31,088 bases of DNA from RGIG5675 sp050943435 (GCA_050943435.1 JBMNPE010000008.1:1-31088); one strand, 5' to 3'; shown: positions 1-7,597, counted from the first letter of the stretch. Notes: generated by a model not told the origin, from the sequence alone. Program-made: numbers and translations.

Positions 1-88
1 GGCCGTTCTCAAGCCTAACCTTGAACATGGCGTTGGGCATTACCTCGGTCACTACGCCTTCGACTTGTAGTACATCTTCTTTTGACAT
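1..88 (-). CDS. infA: Translation initiation factor IF-1 (5' part only)
   Basis: Only the first 29 codons are inside the window; the gene runs off the left edge. The translated N-terminus begins MSKEDVLQVEGVVTEV and continues MPNAMFKVRLENG, which is the typical start of bacterial IF-1, the small OB-fold protein that binds the 30S A site during initiation. A GGAGAG Shine-Dalgarno lies just upstream of the ATG. It follows the KOW-protein gene by 4 bases and is the last visible gene of the S10-spc operon. In most bacteria rpmJ-rpsM-rpsK-rpsD-rpoA-rplQ would follow outside the window; that is inference. Confidence 0.95.
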   Translation of the reverse strand, partial: MSKEDVLQVEGVVTEVMPNAMFKVRLENG

Positions 89-92
89 TCCT

Positions 93-356
93 CTATCTCT
101 CCTTCCCACAGGTTCCGCCAAAATGTTCTGCCAAAGCCTGTCGTATTTCCGAATCGCTTTTCATCTCTTCCTCCGCGAGGACCGTTCCGGTCGCCTGCAG
201 ATGCCTGAGATTCTTTTTCTTCGGATTGGCAAGTTTTCTCATCTTTCCGTCCGCCGTCAGTGCCGTTCCGTTTTCGAAGCCCACGACGACGAGCTTTCGT
301 CCCTTGTCTCTCCCCGCCTTGGAGATGACTGCGGAGCCGATCTCTATCCCGCTCAA
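93..356 (-). CDS. KOW-domain RNA-binding protein, L14e-like
   Basis: This 87-residue protein resembles the KOW-domain (ribosomal L14e/L6e/L27e-like) proteins found between map and infA in many Bacillota. The N-terminal half reads as a KOW-type small beta barrel: GSAVISKAGRDKG followed by KLVVVGF and ALTADGKMRKL, then a basic KKKNLRHL strand and an acidic/polar tail. The start is TTG, overlapping the map stop (TTGA), with GGAGAGAG 7-8 bases upstream, so translation is probably coupled to map. The function in bacteria is not established; an RNA- or ribosome-binding role is inferred from the fold and the neighbours. A longer reading frame over the same DNA is out of frame and lacks homology. Confidence 0.85.
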   Translation of the reverse strand: MSGIEIGSAVISKAGRDKGRKLVVVGFENGTALTADGKMRKLANPKKKNLRHLQATGTVLAEEEMKSDSEIRQALAEHFGGTCGKER

Positions 357-1111
357 AGCAGCTCTCTCCAGTCGGAAAGTATAAGGGGTTCATCTTCCGT
401 GACTGCGACCGTCATCTCGTAATGTGCCGCGCGTGAACCGTCTGCGGTGACGACGGTCCAGCCATTATCGAGGGTGTCGATTTCGTAGTCTCCGGCAGCG
501 ATCATCGGCTCGATCGCTATTACCATACCCGGTGCCAGCCTCAGTCCCCTTCCCTCGGCGCCGTAATTTGGCACCTCCGGGTCTTCATGGAGAGTGTGGC
601 CGACCCCGTGACCGACATAATCGCGGATTACCGAAAATCCGTTCTCCTCGGCGTAGCTCTGCACTGCATGCCCTATATCGCCGAGCCTGTTTCCTTTTTT
701 CGCCTTTGAGATTCCTCTCATCAGGCATTCCCTGGTGACTTCGCAGAGCTTCCTGCTTTCTGGGTCTACATTTCCGACCATGAAAGTATAGGCATTGTCA
801 CCATCCCATCCATCTATCCTGGCCCCGACGTCGATGCTTACGATATCGCCGTCCTTGATCACTCTCGGGCCCGGTATGCCGTGTATTATCTCCTCGTTTA
901 TGGAGATGCACGCGGTCTTGGGATATCCGTCTTCCCCGAGGAAATCTGGTTCCGCCTTCTGGGAGAGGATGTATTCGCGCATCCTCGCATCGAGCTCATC
1001 CGTGGTTACACCCGGGCGGATCATGTCCTTGGCGGCTTTGAGCGCGTGTGCACTTATCCTGCCTGCAAGGGCGAGTCCTTCGAGCTCTTTAGAATTTCTG
1101 AGAACGATCAA
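353..1111 (-). CDS. map: Methionine aminopeptidase, type I
   Basis: Cytosolic metalloprotease that removes the initiator methionine from nascent proteins. The 252-residue protein has the full type I ligand set at the spacing of the E. coli enzyme (offset by 3): D94 in SIDVGARIDGW, D105 in GDNAYTF, H168 in GHGVGH, E201 in AIEPMI and E232 in HYEMT, plus the substrate-site H77 in HGIPG. There is no N-terminal zinc-finger extension. The start is TTG overlapping the adk stop (TTGA), with a GGAGGGAGAA purine run upstream, so it is translationally coupled to adk. The order secY-adk-map-infA is the classic end of the spc operon. Confidence 0.97.
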   Translation of the reverse strand: MIVLRNSKELEGLALAGRISAHALKAAKDMIRPGVTTDELDARMREYILSQKAEPDFLGEDGYPKTACISINEEIIHGIPGPRVIKDGDIVSIDVGARIDGWDGDNAYTFMVGNVDPESRKLCEVTRECLMRGISKAKKGNRLGDIGHAVQSYAEENGFSVIRDYVGHGVGHTLHEDPEVPNYGAEGRGLRLAPGMVIAIEPMIAAGDYEIDTLDNGWTVVTADGSRAAHYEMTVAVTEDEPLILSDWRELL

Positions 1112-1746
1112 TCCGATTCTCCCTCCAGCGCCTTGAAGACGTCTTTAGAAACCTCTTCTATGCTCCTCTCGCCAGGTATGACCACAAGTCTCCCTGTCTT
1201 TCTGTAGAAGTTCTTGAGGGGTTCCGTGCTCTCGTGATAGACCCTCAGCCTCTCGGCGATCGTGTCGGGGTTGTCGTCCTCCCTCTTTATGAGGGCGGTT
1301 CCGCACCTGTCGCAGATTCCGTCTTTCTTGGGAGGCATCGAGATCAGGTTGAACGACAGTCCGCACTTGGGACAAATTCTCCTGTTCACAAGCCTCTTGA
1401 CGATGCTGCTGTCCGGGACATCTATCTCTATGACCAGGTCTATTGTGTCGATGTCTTCGAGAGCCTCGGCCTGGTTCGTCGTCCTCGGCACTCCGTCAAG
1501 GATGTATCCGGGTTCGCAGTCCGGCTTTTTTAGCCTTTCTGCGAGCATCGACATGATCACGTCGTCGGATACAAGGTCTCCCCTGTCAATGATTTCCTTT
1601 GCGCGCCTGCCGAGTTCGGTTCCCTCGCGGATCGCCGTCCTCAGCATGTCGCCGGTGCTGACCACAGGGATTCCATACTTTTTTGAGATCATGGAGCCCT
1701 GGGTGCCTTTTCCTGCTCCGGGAGCTCCGAGGAGAATCAGCTTCAT
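1108..1746 (-). CDS. adk: Adenylate kinase with zinc-binding lid
   Basis: Converts ATP plus AMP to two ADP. The 212-residue protein starts MKLILLGAPGAGKGTQ, containing the P-loop GAPGAGKG, and has the long-form LID domain. Within the LID are CPKCG and CDRCG, giving four cysteines of the structural zinc site found in many Gram-positive adenylate kinases. I chose the ATG at 1746 because GAGGTG lies about 6 bases upstream; a TTG 18 bases further upstream would add MIEVPL ahead of the conserved start and is less likely. It lies 10 bases after secY, as in most Bacillota. Confidence 0.97.
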   Translation of the reverse strand: MKLILLGAPGAGKGTQGSMISKKYGIPVVSTGDMLRTAIREGTELGRRAKEIIDRGDLVSDDVIMSMLAERLKKPDCEPGYILDGVPRTTNQAEALEDIDTIDLVIEIDVPDSSIVKRLVNRRICPKCGLSFNLISMPPKKDGICDRCGTALIKREDDNPDTIAERLRVYHESTEPLKNFYRKTGRLVVIPGERSIEEVSKDVFKALEGESD

Positions 1747-1756
1747 CAGCGGCACC

Positions 1757-3070
1757 TCAATCAAGGAAGCCCTTGTGGTGGCGCATCAGCATGTAGCTGT
1801 CGAGTGTCTGTGCCACTTCGAGAGCCACGCCGACAATGATCAGCAGCGACGTGCCTCCGAGAGCTATCGTCACTCCCGTGATCTTCTCGATGATGATAGG
1901 AAGATCAGCAGCAACTATCAGGTAGAGTGCACCGATGAATGTTATCTTGTTTAGCACCTTTGCAATAAAGTCTGCAGTGGGCTTTCCAGGCCTGATTCCA
2001 GGTATTGCCCCGGAATTCTTCCTCAGGTTGTTTGCCATCTCGACCGGGTTGTACTGGATCGCGACATAGAAGTAGTTGAATCCGAGTATCAGAAGCGCAT
2101 ACAGGATGACATAGCCCCAGTTGTTGGTATTGAACCATCCCAGGAAGGTAGCCCATCCGCCTTCGTTGATCCCGAAGAATTCCTTTATGGTTCCCGGAAC
2201 AGCGAGGATCGAGACTGCGAAGATTATCGGAAGAACACCCGTGCAGTTGACTTTTATCGGAATGTGGGTCGACTGTCCGCCATACATCTTGCGGCCTACG
2301 ACCCGCTTTGCGTACTGTACCGGTATCCTGCGCTCTGCCCCGTCCATGTAGATTATGAGCAGGAACAGCCCTACAAAGAGCAGTATAACGAGCGGCATGA
2401 TCACCCAGTACTTGGGCTGTGCACTGTATCCTTCGACTTTTCCGGCTGCGAGCCTGAAATACTGCCACATGATCGGGAATACGTTGAACAGGTTTGAAAT
2501 AATTCCGGTGAAGATCAGGAGCGAGATGCCGTTCCCTATTCCGTCGCTGTCGATCTGTTCGCCCATCCACATGAGCAGCATGGCTCCGGCCGTGAAGCTC
2601 AGGATTATCACTATGGCCGAGAACCAGCCCTTTATGCCTGTCGAATAATACAGGGCACCGTTTCTTCTTACGAGGAAGTAATAGACCACCGAAAGGGATG
2701 CACTGAGTCCAAGCGCCACATAGCGCGTGATCTTGAGCATCTTCTTCTGCCCCTCTTCGCCTTCCTTGGAAAGCCTTTCGAGGCTTGGTATTACCACCTG
2801 CAGAAGCTGAAGGATAATTGACGCGTTGATGTACGGCGTGACTCCGAGTGCGAACAGCGTCGCATTTGAGAAGCTTCCGCCGGTCATCATATCAAAGAAC
2901 CCGGTTATCGTGTTCTCTTCGGATGCCAGGCTCGCGGCAAATACAGATGCGTCCACAAACGGGACAACTACCGCGGAGCCGAGCCTGAAGAGCACCAGGA
3001 TGAGGAGCGTGAACAGCATCCTCTTGCGAAGTTCTTCGATTTTCCAGGCGTTTCTAAAAGTCTGGAACAT
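1757..3070 (-). CDS. secY: Protein translocase subunit SecY
   Basis: Central channel of the SecYEG translocon in the cytoplasmic membrane. The 437-residue protein has about ten hydrophobic segments, the early FRLGSAVVVPFVD region, the plug-region GGSFSNATLFALGVTPYINAS-type sequence, and the conserved cytosolic loop RRIPVQYAKR with RPGKPT further on. Length matches the family. The ATG overlaps the rplO stop by one base (TGATG), implying translational coupling. The partner secE is in this window at 29481-29738; secG was not seen. Confidence 0.98.
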   Translation of the reverse strand: MFQTFRNAWKIEELRKRMLFTLLILVLFRLGSAVVVPFVDASVFAASLASEENTITGFFDMMTGGSFSNATLFALGVTPYINASIILQLLQVVIPSLERLSKEGEEGQKKMLKITRYVALGLSASLSVVYYFLVRRNGALYYSTGIKGWFSAIVIILSFTAGAMLLMWMGEQIDSDGIGNGISLLIFTGIISNLFNVFPIMWQYFRLAAGKVEGYSAQPKYWVIMPLVILLFVGLFLLIIYMDGAERRIPVQYAKRVVGRKMYGGQSTHIPIKVNCTGVLPIIFAVSILAVPGTIKEFFGINEGGWATFLGWFNTNNWGYVILYALLILGFNYFYVAIQYNPVEMANNLRKNSGAIPGIRPGKPTADFIAKVLNKITFIGALYLIVAADLPIIIEKITGVTIALGGTSLLIIVGVALEVAQTLDSYMLMRHHKGFLD

Positions 3071-3513
3071 CAGAGCACCTCGGCCTTCCCTCCGGCCTTC
3101 TCTATCTTTTCTTTGGCACTTGCCGAGAATGCAGAAAGGCGGACGGTGAGGGACTTGTTGATTTCTCCGTTTCCGAGCACTTTGATTCCGTCAAGACTGT
3201 TCTTTACGAGCCCAGCCTTGGCGAGCGCCTCCGCGTCGACCGTGGCTCCGGACTCGAATTTTCTGTCGAGGTCTCCCACGTTGACAACCGCATATGTCTT
3301 CTTGAAGCGGTCGTTAGTGAAGCCCCTCTTGGGGAGGCGCCTTATGAGAGGAAGCTGTCCTCCTTCGAAGTACGCCGGCTTATGTCCGGAACGCGCGAGC
3401 TGTCCCTTGTTGCCGTATCCCGCGGTCTTTCCGTTTCCGGATCCAGTGCCGCGGCCCTTGCGCTTCGCCTCTTTGGAGGCTCCGGCAGCGGGTGCGAGTT
3501 CATTCAGTTTCAT
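3070..3513 (-). CDS. rplO: 50S ribosomal protein L15
   Basis: Large-subunit assembly protein of 147 residues. It begins MKLNELAPAAGASK, followed by the Gly/Arg/Lys-rich RNA-binding N-terminal segment KRKGRGTGSGNGKTAGYGNKG and a globular C-terminal part ending in KIEKAGGKAEVL, all typical of L15. A second ATG two codons upstream (3519) is possible, but GGAGGTG sits 7 bases before the 3513 ATG and only 1-3 bases before the other. It lies between rpmD and secY as in the standard spc order. Confidence 0.97.
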   Translation of the reverse strand: MKLNELAPAAGASKEAKRKGRGTGSGNGKTAGYGNKGQLARSGHKPAYFEGGQLPLIRRLPKRGFTNDRFKKTYAVVNVGDLDRKFESGATVDAEALAKAGLVKNSLDGIKVLGNGEINKSLTVRLSAFSASAKEKIEKAGGKAEVL

Positions 3514-3529
3514 CGTCATTCACCTCCGG

Positions 3530-3976
3530 TCAGTTCTCTTTGACGGAGACCATGTGCGAGATCTTTGCGATCTTCCCGCGGGTCGCGCCGTTGTCCGGCT
3601 GCACGGACTCGTCATTTACTCTGTGGAGTCCGAGGGACTCTGCGACCCTGATCTGGGTCTTCATTTTGCCGGAGAATCCCTTGACGAGCTTGACCGTCAC
3701 GGTCTTGCCCTCGAGTTTCTTCTCCTTTGTCTTCTCTGCTGGAGACTTCTTGGCGGTAGTCTTCTTCGGCTCCGCTTCCGCAGTCTTCTTTGGAGCAGCC
3801 TTCTTCGGGGCAGCTTTCTTCTCCGCGGTCTTCTTCGGAGCTGCCTTCTTCTCGGTCTTCTCCGCCTTTGCGGTCTTGGCTGCCGCAGGTTTTGCTGCAG
3901 TCTTTTTTGCCTTTGCGGGCTTCTTTTCGCTGACGGTTTCTTCGACAGCCTTTACGGTTTTGTTTTCTTCTGCCAT
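3530..3976 (-). CDS. rpmD: 50S ribosomal protein L30 with long Lys/Ala/Pro-rich N-terminal extension
   Basis: The last 60 residues (about 89-148) are a complete L30: KTVTVKLVKGFSGK, then IRVAESLGLHRVND and RGKIAKISHMVSVKEN. Bacterial L30 is normally about 60 residues. Here 88 residues precede it, almost entirely Lys, Ala, Pro, Thr and Glu, with repeats of the type KKAAPKKTAE and KKAAPKKAAPKK, resembling histone-H1-like or HupB tails. The ATG at 3976 has GGAGG 9 bases upstream. A TTG start at 3997 would swallow that Shine-Dalgarno. No stop codon or plausible internal start with a clear Shine-Dalgarno separates tail from core, so the tail should be translated. Its role is unknown; extra rRNA contacts or nucleic-acid binding are guesses. 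Confidence 0.93.
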   Translation of the reverse strand: MAEENKTVKAVEETVSEKKPAKAKKTAAKPAAAKTAKAEKTEKKAAPKKTAEKKAAPKKAAPKKTAEAEPKKTTAKKSPAEKTKEKKLEGKTVTVKLVKGFSGKMKTQIRVAESLGLHRVNDESVQPDNGATRGKIAKISHMVSVKEN

Positions 3977-3993
3977 TTCAAGCTGCCTCCTTG

Positions 3994-4494
3994 TCAATCA
4001 GCAATCTCGCTTGGATCCTTGCCGCGGACCTTGGCGACCTCGTCCACGTCGCGCAGGGACTTGAGTCCGTTGAGCGTTGCATAGACTACATTGCACGGGT
4101 TGTTGGACCTCAGGGACTTTGCCCTGATGTCTCTTATTCCGGCAGCCTCTACGACGGCACGTACTGCACCGCCTGCGATGACTCCGGTTCCGGGGGCGGC
4201 GGGCTTCATGAGCACTCTGCCGGCTCCGAATTCACCGATGGTCTCGTGAGGGATCGTCGTCCCCTTGAGGGTGACGTGCGTGAGGTTCTTCTTAGCCTCG
4301 TCGACGCCCTTGCGGATCGCCTCCGGGACCTCGCTGGCTTTGCCGATCCCGCATCCGACGAGGCCTTTGCCGTCTCCGACGACGCACAGTGCTGAGAACT
4401 TGTAGATGCGTCCGCCTTTGACAGTCTTGGATACTCTGTTAATGAAGACAACTCTTTCTTCCAGTTCAAGAGTTGAAGCGTCAATTCTTTCCAA
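3994..4494 (-). CDS. rpsE: 30S ribosomal protein S5
   Basis: Small-subunit protein near the mRNA entry channel and the decoding region. The 166-residue protein has the N-terminal dsRBD-like domain (ERVVFINRVSKTVKGGR, then FSALCVVGDGKGLVG, GIGKASEVPEAIRKG) and the C-terminal domain (PAAPGTGVIAGGAVRAVVE, AKSLRSNNPCNVV). The start appears to be TTG (TTGGAAAGAATT), with GGAGG 7 bases upstream; no in-frame ATG precedes the conserved part. It lies between rplR and rpmD. Confidence 0.97.
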   Translation of the reverse strand: MERIDASTLELEERVVFINRVSKTVKGGRIYKFSALCVVGDGKGLVGCGIGKASEVPEAIRKGVDEAKKNLTHVTLKGTTIPHETIGEFGAGRVLMKPAAPGTGVIAGGAVRAVVEAAGIRDIRAKSLRSNNPCNVVYATLNGLKSLRDVDEVAKVRGKDPSEIAD

Positions 4495-4509
4495 GTTATT
4501 TCCTCCTCA

Positions 4510-4869
4510 TCAGAACTTGAGACCGCCGCTGCGGGCGCCTTCTGCAAAGGCTGCCACGCGTCCGTGGTACACATATCCTCCGCGGTCGAATACCACGGAT
4601 TCGATATTCATCTTCTTGGCTTTTTCGGCGATCATCTCTCCGACGGCCTTGGCTCCCTCGACATTCCCGCCGTTTCCGCTGAATCCGCTCTCCAGGCTGG
4701 ATGCGGAGCAGAGCGTCCTTCCGGTGGTGTCGTCAATGATCTGGGCGTATATGTTCTTAGTAGAGCGGAACACCGACAGCCTCGGGGTTTCCGGGGTACC
4801 GGAAATCTTGCCGCGCACACGGAGGTGTCTCTTCAGTCTCTGCTGATTTTTGTCGCGTTTGTTAAACAT
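4510..4869 (-). CDS. rplR: 50S ribosomal protein L18
   Basis: 5S rRNA-binding protein of the central protuberance. The 119 residues include the basic N-terminus (FNKRDKNQQRLKRHLRVRGK), then PRLSVFRSTKNIYAQIIDD, and the C-terminal FDRGGYVYHGRVAAFAEGAR signature, all standard for bacterial L18. It lies 13 bases after rplF with a GGAGGCA Shine-Dalgarno. Confidence 0.98.
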   Translation of the reverse strand: MFNKRDKNQQRLKRHLRVRGKISGTPETPRLSVFRSTKNIYAQIIDDTTGRTLCSASSLESGFSGNGGNVEGAKAVGEMIAEKAKKMNIESVVFDRGGYVYHGRVAAFAEGARSGGLKF

Positions 4870-4882
4870 TTATCCTGCCTCC

Positions 4883-5431
4883 TTATGCCTTAGCGGTCTT
4901 GCCGGCTTTTCCTTCTTTATGTCTCACATACTCGCCGACATACCTTATGCCCTTGCCCTTGTACGGCTCAGGCGGCTTGATTGCGCGGATATTGGCTGCG
5001 AACTGTCCGACCTTCTGCTTGTCTATTCCAGTTACTACGATCTGGTTCGGCTGAGGCACTTCGGTCTTCACGCTGTCCGTGTCAGGAACCTTCACCTGAT
5101 GGGAAAATCCGAGGTCAAGGACCAGGTTACTTCCCTGCTTCTGGGCACGATATCCGATGCCCTGTATTTCCAGTTCCTTCTTGTAGCCCTCTGTCACTCC
5201 CAGAATCATGTTGCGGATAAGGGTTCGCGTAAGTCCGTGGAGCGAACGGTATTCCTTATCGTCGCTGGGCCTCGAAACCGTTATCTTTCCGTCCTTCATC
5301 TCTATGTCCATGGATGAAGCGAATGTCTGAGTAAGCGTTCCCTTGGGCCCTTTAACAGTTACCGTGTGGCCGTCGACCTTGACTTCCACTCCGGCGGGAA
5401 TTTCAATGGGTTTTCTACCGATTCTCGACAT
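4883..5431 (-). CDS. rplF: 50S ribosomal protein L6
   Basis: Large-subunit protein near the sarcin-ricin loop and factor-binding site. The 182-residue protein starts MSRIGRKPIEIPAGVEV, carries the two L6 repeats (VTVKGPKGTLTQTF; LVLDLGFSHQVKVP) and the C-terminal signature PEPYKGKGIRYVGEYVRHKEGK. Length and ends match the family. The order rpsH-rplF-rplR is conserved. Confidence 0.98.
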   Translation of the reverse strand: MSRIGRKPIEIPAGVEVKVDGHTVTVKGPKGTLTQTFASSMDIEMKDGKITVSRPSDDKEYRSLHGLTRTLIRNMILGVTEGYKKELEIQGIGYRAQKQGSNLVLDLGFSHQVKVPDTDSVKTEVPQPNQIVVTGIDKQKVGQFAANIRAIKPPEPYKGKGIRYVGEYVRHKEGKAGKTAKA

Positions 5432-5446
5432 TTTCTTTCCCCTTCC

Positions 5447-5845
5447 TTACCATACGAACGCGAGAACCTCTCCTCCGACGTTTTCACGGCGGGCTTCCTT
5501 GTCCGTCATGACGCCTTTGGGGGTGGAGACGATCGCAATGCCGAGTCCCTTCAGGACCTTCGGCATATCCTCACAGCTTGAATAAATGCGCAGCCCGGGC
5601 TTTGAAACCCTGCGCAGTCCGGTGATGGCAGGCTTCTTGTCCTCACCGTACTTGAGCGTGATCTTGATCATGCCCTGCTTGTTGTCTTCGACAACCTGCA
5701 TTCCCTTTATGTAGCCTTCGTCCAGAAGTATCTGAACGATCTGCTTCTTCATGTTGGAAGCAGGAACCTCGACCGTGTCATGCTTTGCGGTCTCGGCATT
5801 GCGTATGCGCGTCAGCAAATCTGCAATAGGATCAGTTATCTGCAT
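5447..5845 (-). CDS. rpsH: 30S ribosomal protein S8
   Basis: Binds 16S rRNA helix 21 and is the autoregulator of the spc operon in E. coli. The 132-residue protein starts MQITDPIADLLTRIRNA and ends with the family signature STPKGVMTDKEARRENVGGEVLAFVW. I chose the ATG at 5845 because GGAGG lies 8 bases upstream and the family begins there. The open frame extends upstream to 5908, but that stretch overlaps rpsZ and shows no homology. Confidence 0.98.
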   Translation of the reverse strand: MQITDPIADLLTRIRNAETAKHDTVEVPASNMKKQIVQILLDEGYIKGMQVVEDNKQGMIKITLKYGEDKKPAITGLRRVSKPGLRIYSSCEDMPKVLKGLGIAIVSTPKGVMTDKEARRENVGGEVLAFVW

Positions 5846-5861
5846 TTTTTCTGCCTCCAAA

Positions 5862-6047
5862 TCACCAGCTTGACTTGCGCACGCCGGGGATCTCTCCCTT
5901 GCTGGCAAGCTCTCTGAAGCAGATGCGGCAAACTCCGTACCTGCGGAGATATCCGTGAGGACGTCCGCAGATCTTGCATCTGTTGTATCCGCGGGTCGAA
6001 TATTTCGGGACGCGGGACTGTTTTACTTTAAGTGACGTTTTAGCCAT
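5862..6047 (-). CDS. rpsZ: 30S ribosomal protein S14, zinc-binding type Z
   Basis: A 61-residue S14 of the short zinc-binding class. It has CKICGRPHGYLRRYGVCRIC, that is two CxxC pairs forming the zinc ribbon, followed by the FRELASKGEIPGVRKSSW end. Type Z S14 is the usual spc-operon version in Gram-positive bacteria. Zinc-independent S14 paralogues, when present, lie elsewhere and none is seen here. It sits between rplE and rpsH. Confidence 0.98.
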   Translation of the reverse strand: MAKTSLKVKQSRVPKYSTRGYNRCKICGRPHGYLRRYGVCRICFRELASKGEIPGVRKSSW

Positions 6048-6058
6048 TTCTATCTCCC

Positions 6059-6598
6059 TTAATTCTGGAACGGAGCTCCGAGGAGTCCAAGAAGTTCCTT
6101 AGCTTCCTCATCGGTCTTTGCTGTAGTTACGAAAATGATATCCATTCCCCTCACTGCATCGACCTTGTCGTACTCGATCTCCGGGAATATAAGCTGTTCC
6201 CTGAGTCCGAGGGAGTAGTTTCCGTGTCCGTCAAAGCTGTTTCCGCTGATTCCGTGGAAGTCGCGGACTCTCGGAAGAGCCAGGTTGAAGAGCCTGTCGG
6301 CAAATTCGTACATCCTGTCTCCCCTGAGGGTGACCTTGACTCCGACCGGCTGTCCCTCACGGAGCTTGAAGTTTGCAACGGACTTCTTAGCGTTGCACAC
6401 CACCGGATGCTGTCCGGTTATCTTCTCGACGTCTCCGACTGCTGCCTCGATGATCTTGGGATTGTCCTTGCCGTCTCCGCAGCCGACGTTGACCACTATC
6501 TTTTCGAGCTTCGGAATCTGCATAACGTTCTTGTAGTTGAACTTCTTCTGGAGAGCGGGAACGACATCGCTGTAATACTGGTCTTTAAGTCTTGCCAT
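6059..6598 (-). CDS. rplE: 50S ribosomal protein L5
   Basis: 5S rRNA-binding protein of the central protuberance that contacts the P-site tRNA. The 179-residue protein carries KKFNYKNVMQIPKLEKIVVNVG, then TGQHPVVCNAKKSVANFKLREG, the RVRDFHGISGNSFDGHGNYSLG signature and EYDKVDAVRGMDI. Length is typical. It overlaps nothing and is 13 bases from rplX. Confidence 0.98.
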   Translation of the reverse strand: MARLKDQYYSDVVPALQKKFNYKNVMQIPKLEKIVVNVGCGDGKDNPKIIEAAVGDVEKITGQHPVVCNAKKSVANFKLREGQPVGVKVTLRGDRMYEFADRLFNLALPRVRDFHGISGNSFDGHGNYSLGLREQLIFPEIEYDKVDAVRGMDIIFVTTAKTDEEAKELLGLLGAPFQN

Positions 6599-6611
6599 GC
6601 TCTGTCCCTCC

Positions 6612-6926
6612 TCACATCTCTGCGCCGCAGCGCTTGCAGATTCTTACTTTCTTTCCGTCAACCACCTTGTGTCCGACTCTTGTCGGCTTTCCGCACTTGG
6701 GGCATACCGGCATGACCTTTGAGGCATAAAGCGGAGCTTCAGCCTTGACGAGGCCCCCGGCCTCTCCCTGTCTGCGGGGTTTGACGTGCTTTGTCACTAT
6801 GTTCTGGCCCTCGACGATGACTTTGCCTTCCTTCGGAGACGTCTCGAGAACCTTTCCCTTGTTTCCCCTGTCGCGGCCGGTCATGATCTGGACCATATCG
6901 CCTTTTTTAACATGAAGTTCTTTCAT
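6612..6926 (-). CDS. rplX: 50S ribosomal protein L24
   Basis: Assembly-initiator protein of the 50S subunit. The 104-residue protein has the N-terminal KOW motif (KKGDMVQIMTGRDRGNKGKV), then ENIVTKHVKPR-type sequence and a C-terminal zinc-ribbon-like pair of cysteine knuckles (CPKCGKPTRVG and CKRCGAEM). Such Cys pairs are common in L24 of many bacteria. It lies between rplN and rplE. Confidence 0.98.
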   Translation of the reverse strand: MKELHVKKGDMVQIMTGRDRGNKGKVLETSPKEGKVIVEGQNIVTKHVKPRRQGEAGGLVKAEAPLYASKVMPVCPKCGKPTRVGHKVVDGKKVRICKRCGAEM

Positions 6927-6939
6927 TGCCTAGGCCTCC

Positions 6940-7308
6940 TCACAGCACTTCTGGTGCAAGCGAGAGGATCTTGGTGTATCCGTTCTCCCTCAGTTCTCTC
7001 GCGACAGGTCCAAAGATACGGGTTCCAACCGGATTCTTGTCATCTCCGATTATCACCGCCGCATTCTCGTCGAACCTTATGTATGACCCATCCGCTCTGC
7101 GGAGCTTGTAAGTGCTTCTCACTACTACGGCCTTGACGACATCGCCCTTCTTCACTGAACCGCCGATGGTGGTCTTTTTGACTGAAGCGACGATGATGTC
7201 ACCGACCCTTGCGTACCTCCTGCGGGAGCCTCCGAGAACCCTGATGCACATGATCTCCTTGGCCCCGGTATTGTCCGCAACTTTGAGGTAAGACTGCTGC
7301 TGTACCAT
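6940..7308 (-). CDS. rplN: 50S ribosomal protein L14
   Basis: Large-subunit protein forming an intersubunit bridge. The 122-residue protein begins MVQQQSYLKVADNTGAKE and contains the L14 signature region (SVKKGDVVKAVVVRST) and RIFGPVARELRENGYTKILSLAPEVL at the end. Length equals the usual 122. It is flanked by rpsQ and rplX as expected. Confidence 0.98.
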   Translation of the reverse strand: MVQQQSYLKVADNTGAKEIMCIRVLGGSRRRYARVGDIIVASVKKTTIGGSVKKGDVVKAVVVRSTYKLRRADGSYIRFDENAAVIIGDDKNPVGTRIFGPVARELRENGYTKILSLAPEVL

Positions 7309-7319
7309 TGTCTTCCTCC

Positions 7320-7586
7320 TTATTTAGCTTTTTCGACGATGTTCACGACTCTCCAGTGCTTGTCTCTGGAAAGGGGCCTCGTCTCCATGATCATCACGCG
7401 GTCGCCTTCACGGCATTCGTTGTTCTCGTCATGGGCTTTGAACTTGACCGTTCTGCGGATGATTTTCTTGTAGAGAGGATGACGGACGCTGTCCCTGACT
7501 GCGACTACGACGGTCTTGTCCATCTTGTCGCTCACGACAGTTCCAATGCGCGTTTTTCTGAAATTACGTTCTTCCATATCTTTCAT
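7320..7586 (-). CDS. rpsQ: 30S ribosomal protein S17
   Basis: Primary 16S rRNA-binding OB-fold protein, up to 88 residues. Core motifs are GTVVSDKMDKTVVVAV, HPLYKKIIRRTVKFKAHDENN and CREGDRVMIMETRPLSRDKHWRV. The start is ambiguous: ATG at 7586 (MKDMEERN) has the GAGAGGGAC purine run very close, while ATG at 7577 (MEERNFRK) places it about 12 bases away and fits the usual family N-terminus. I kept the longer form. Confidence 0.96.
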   Translation of the reverse strand: MKDMEERNFRKTRIGTVVSDKMDKTVVVAVRDSVRHPLYKKIIRRTVKFKAHDENNECREGDRVMIMETRPLSRDKHWRVVNIVEKAK

Positions 7587-7597
7587 GTCCCTCTCTT

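Noticed and set aside
3750..3900. DNA repeat array or CRISPR-like repeats
   Set aside because: The repeated CTTCTTCGG-type triplets are the codons of the Lys/Ala/Pro tail of L30, without regular spacers.
3113..4084. Long plus-strand open frames opposite rplO, rpmD and rpsE
   Set aside because: They are antisense shadows; the Leu/Cys/Phe-rich protein is the reverse of the Lys/Ala/Pro repeats of L30, and there is no Shine-Dalgarno or homology.
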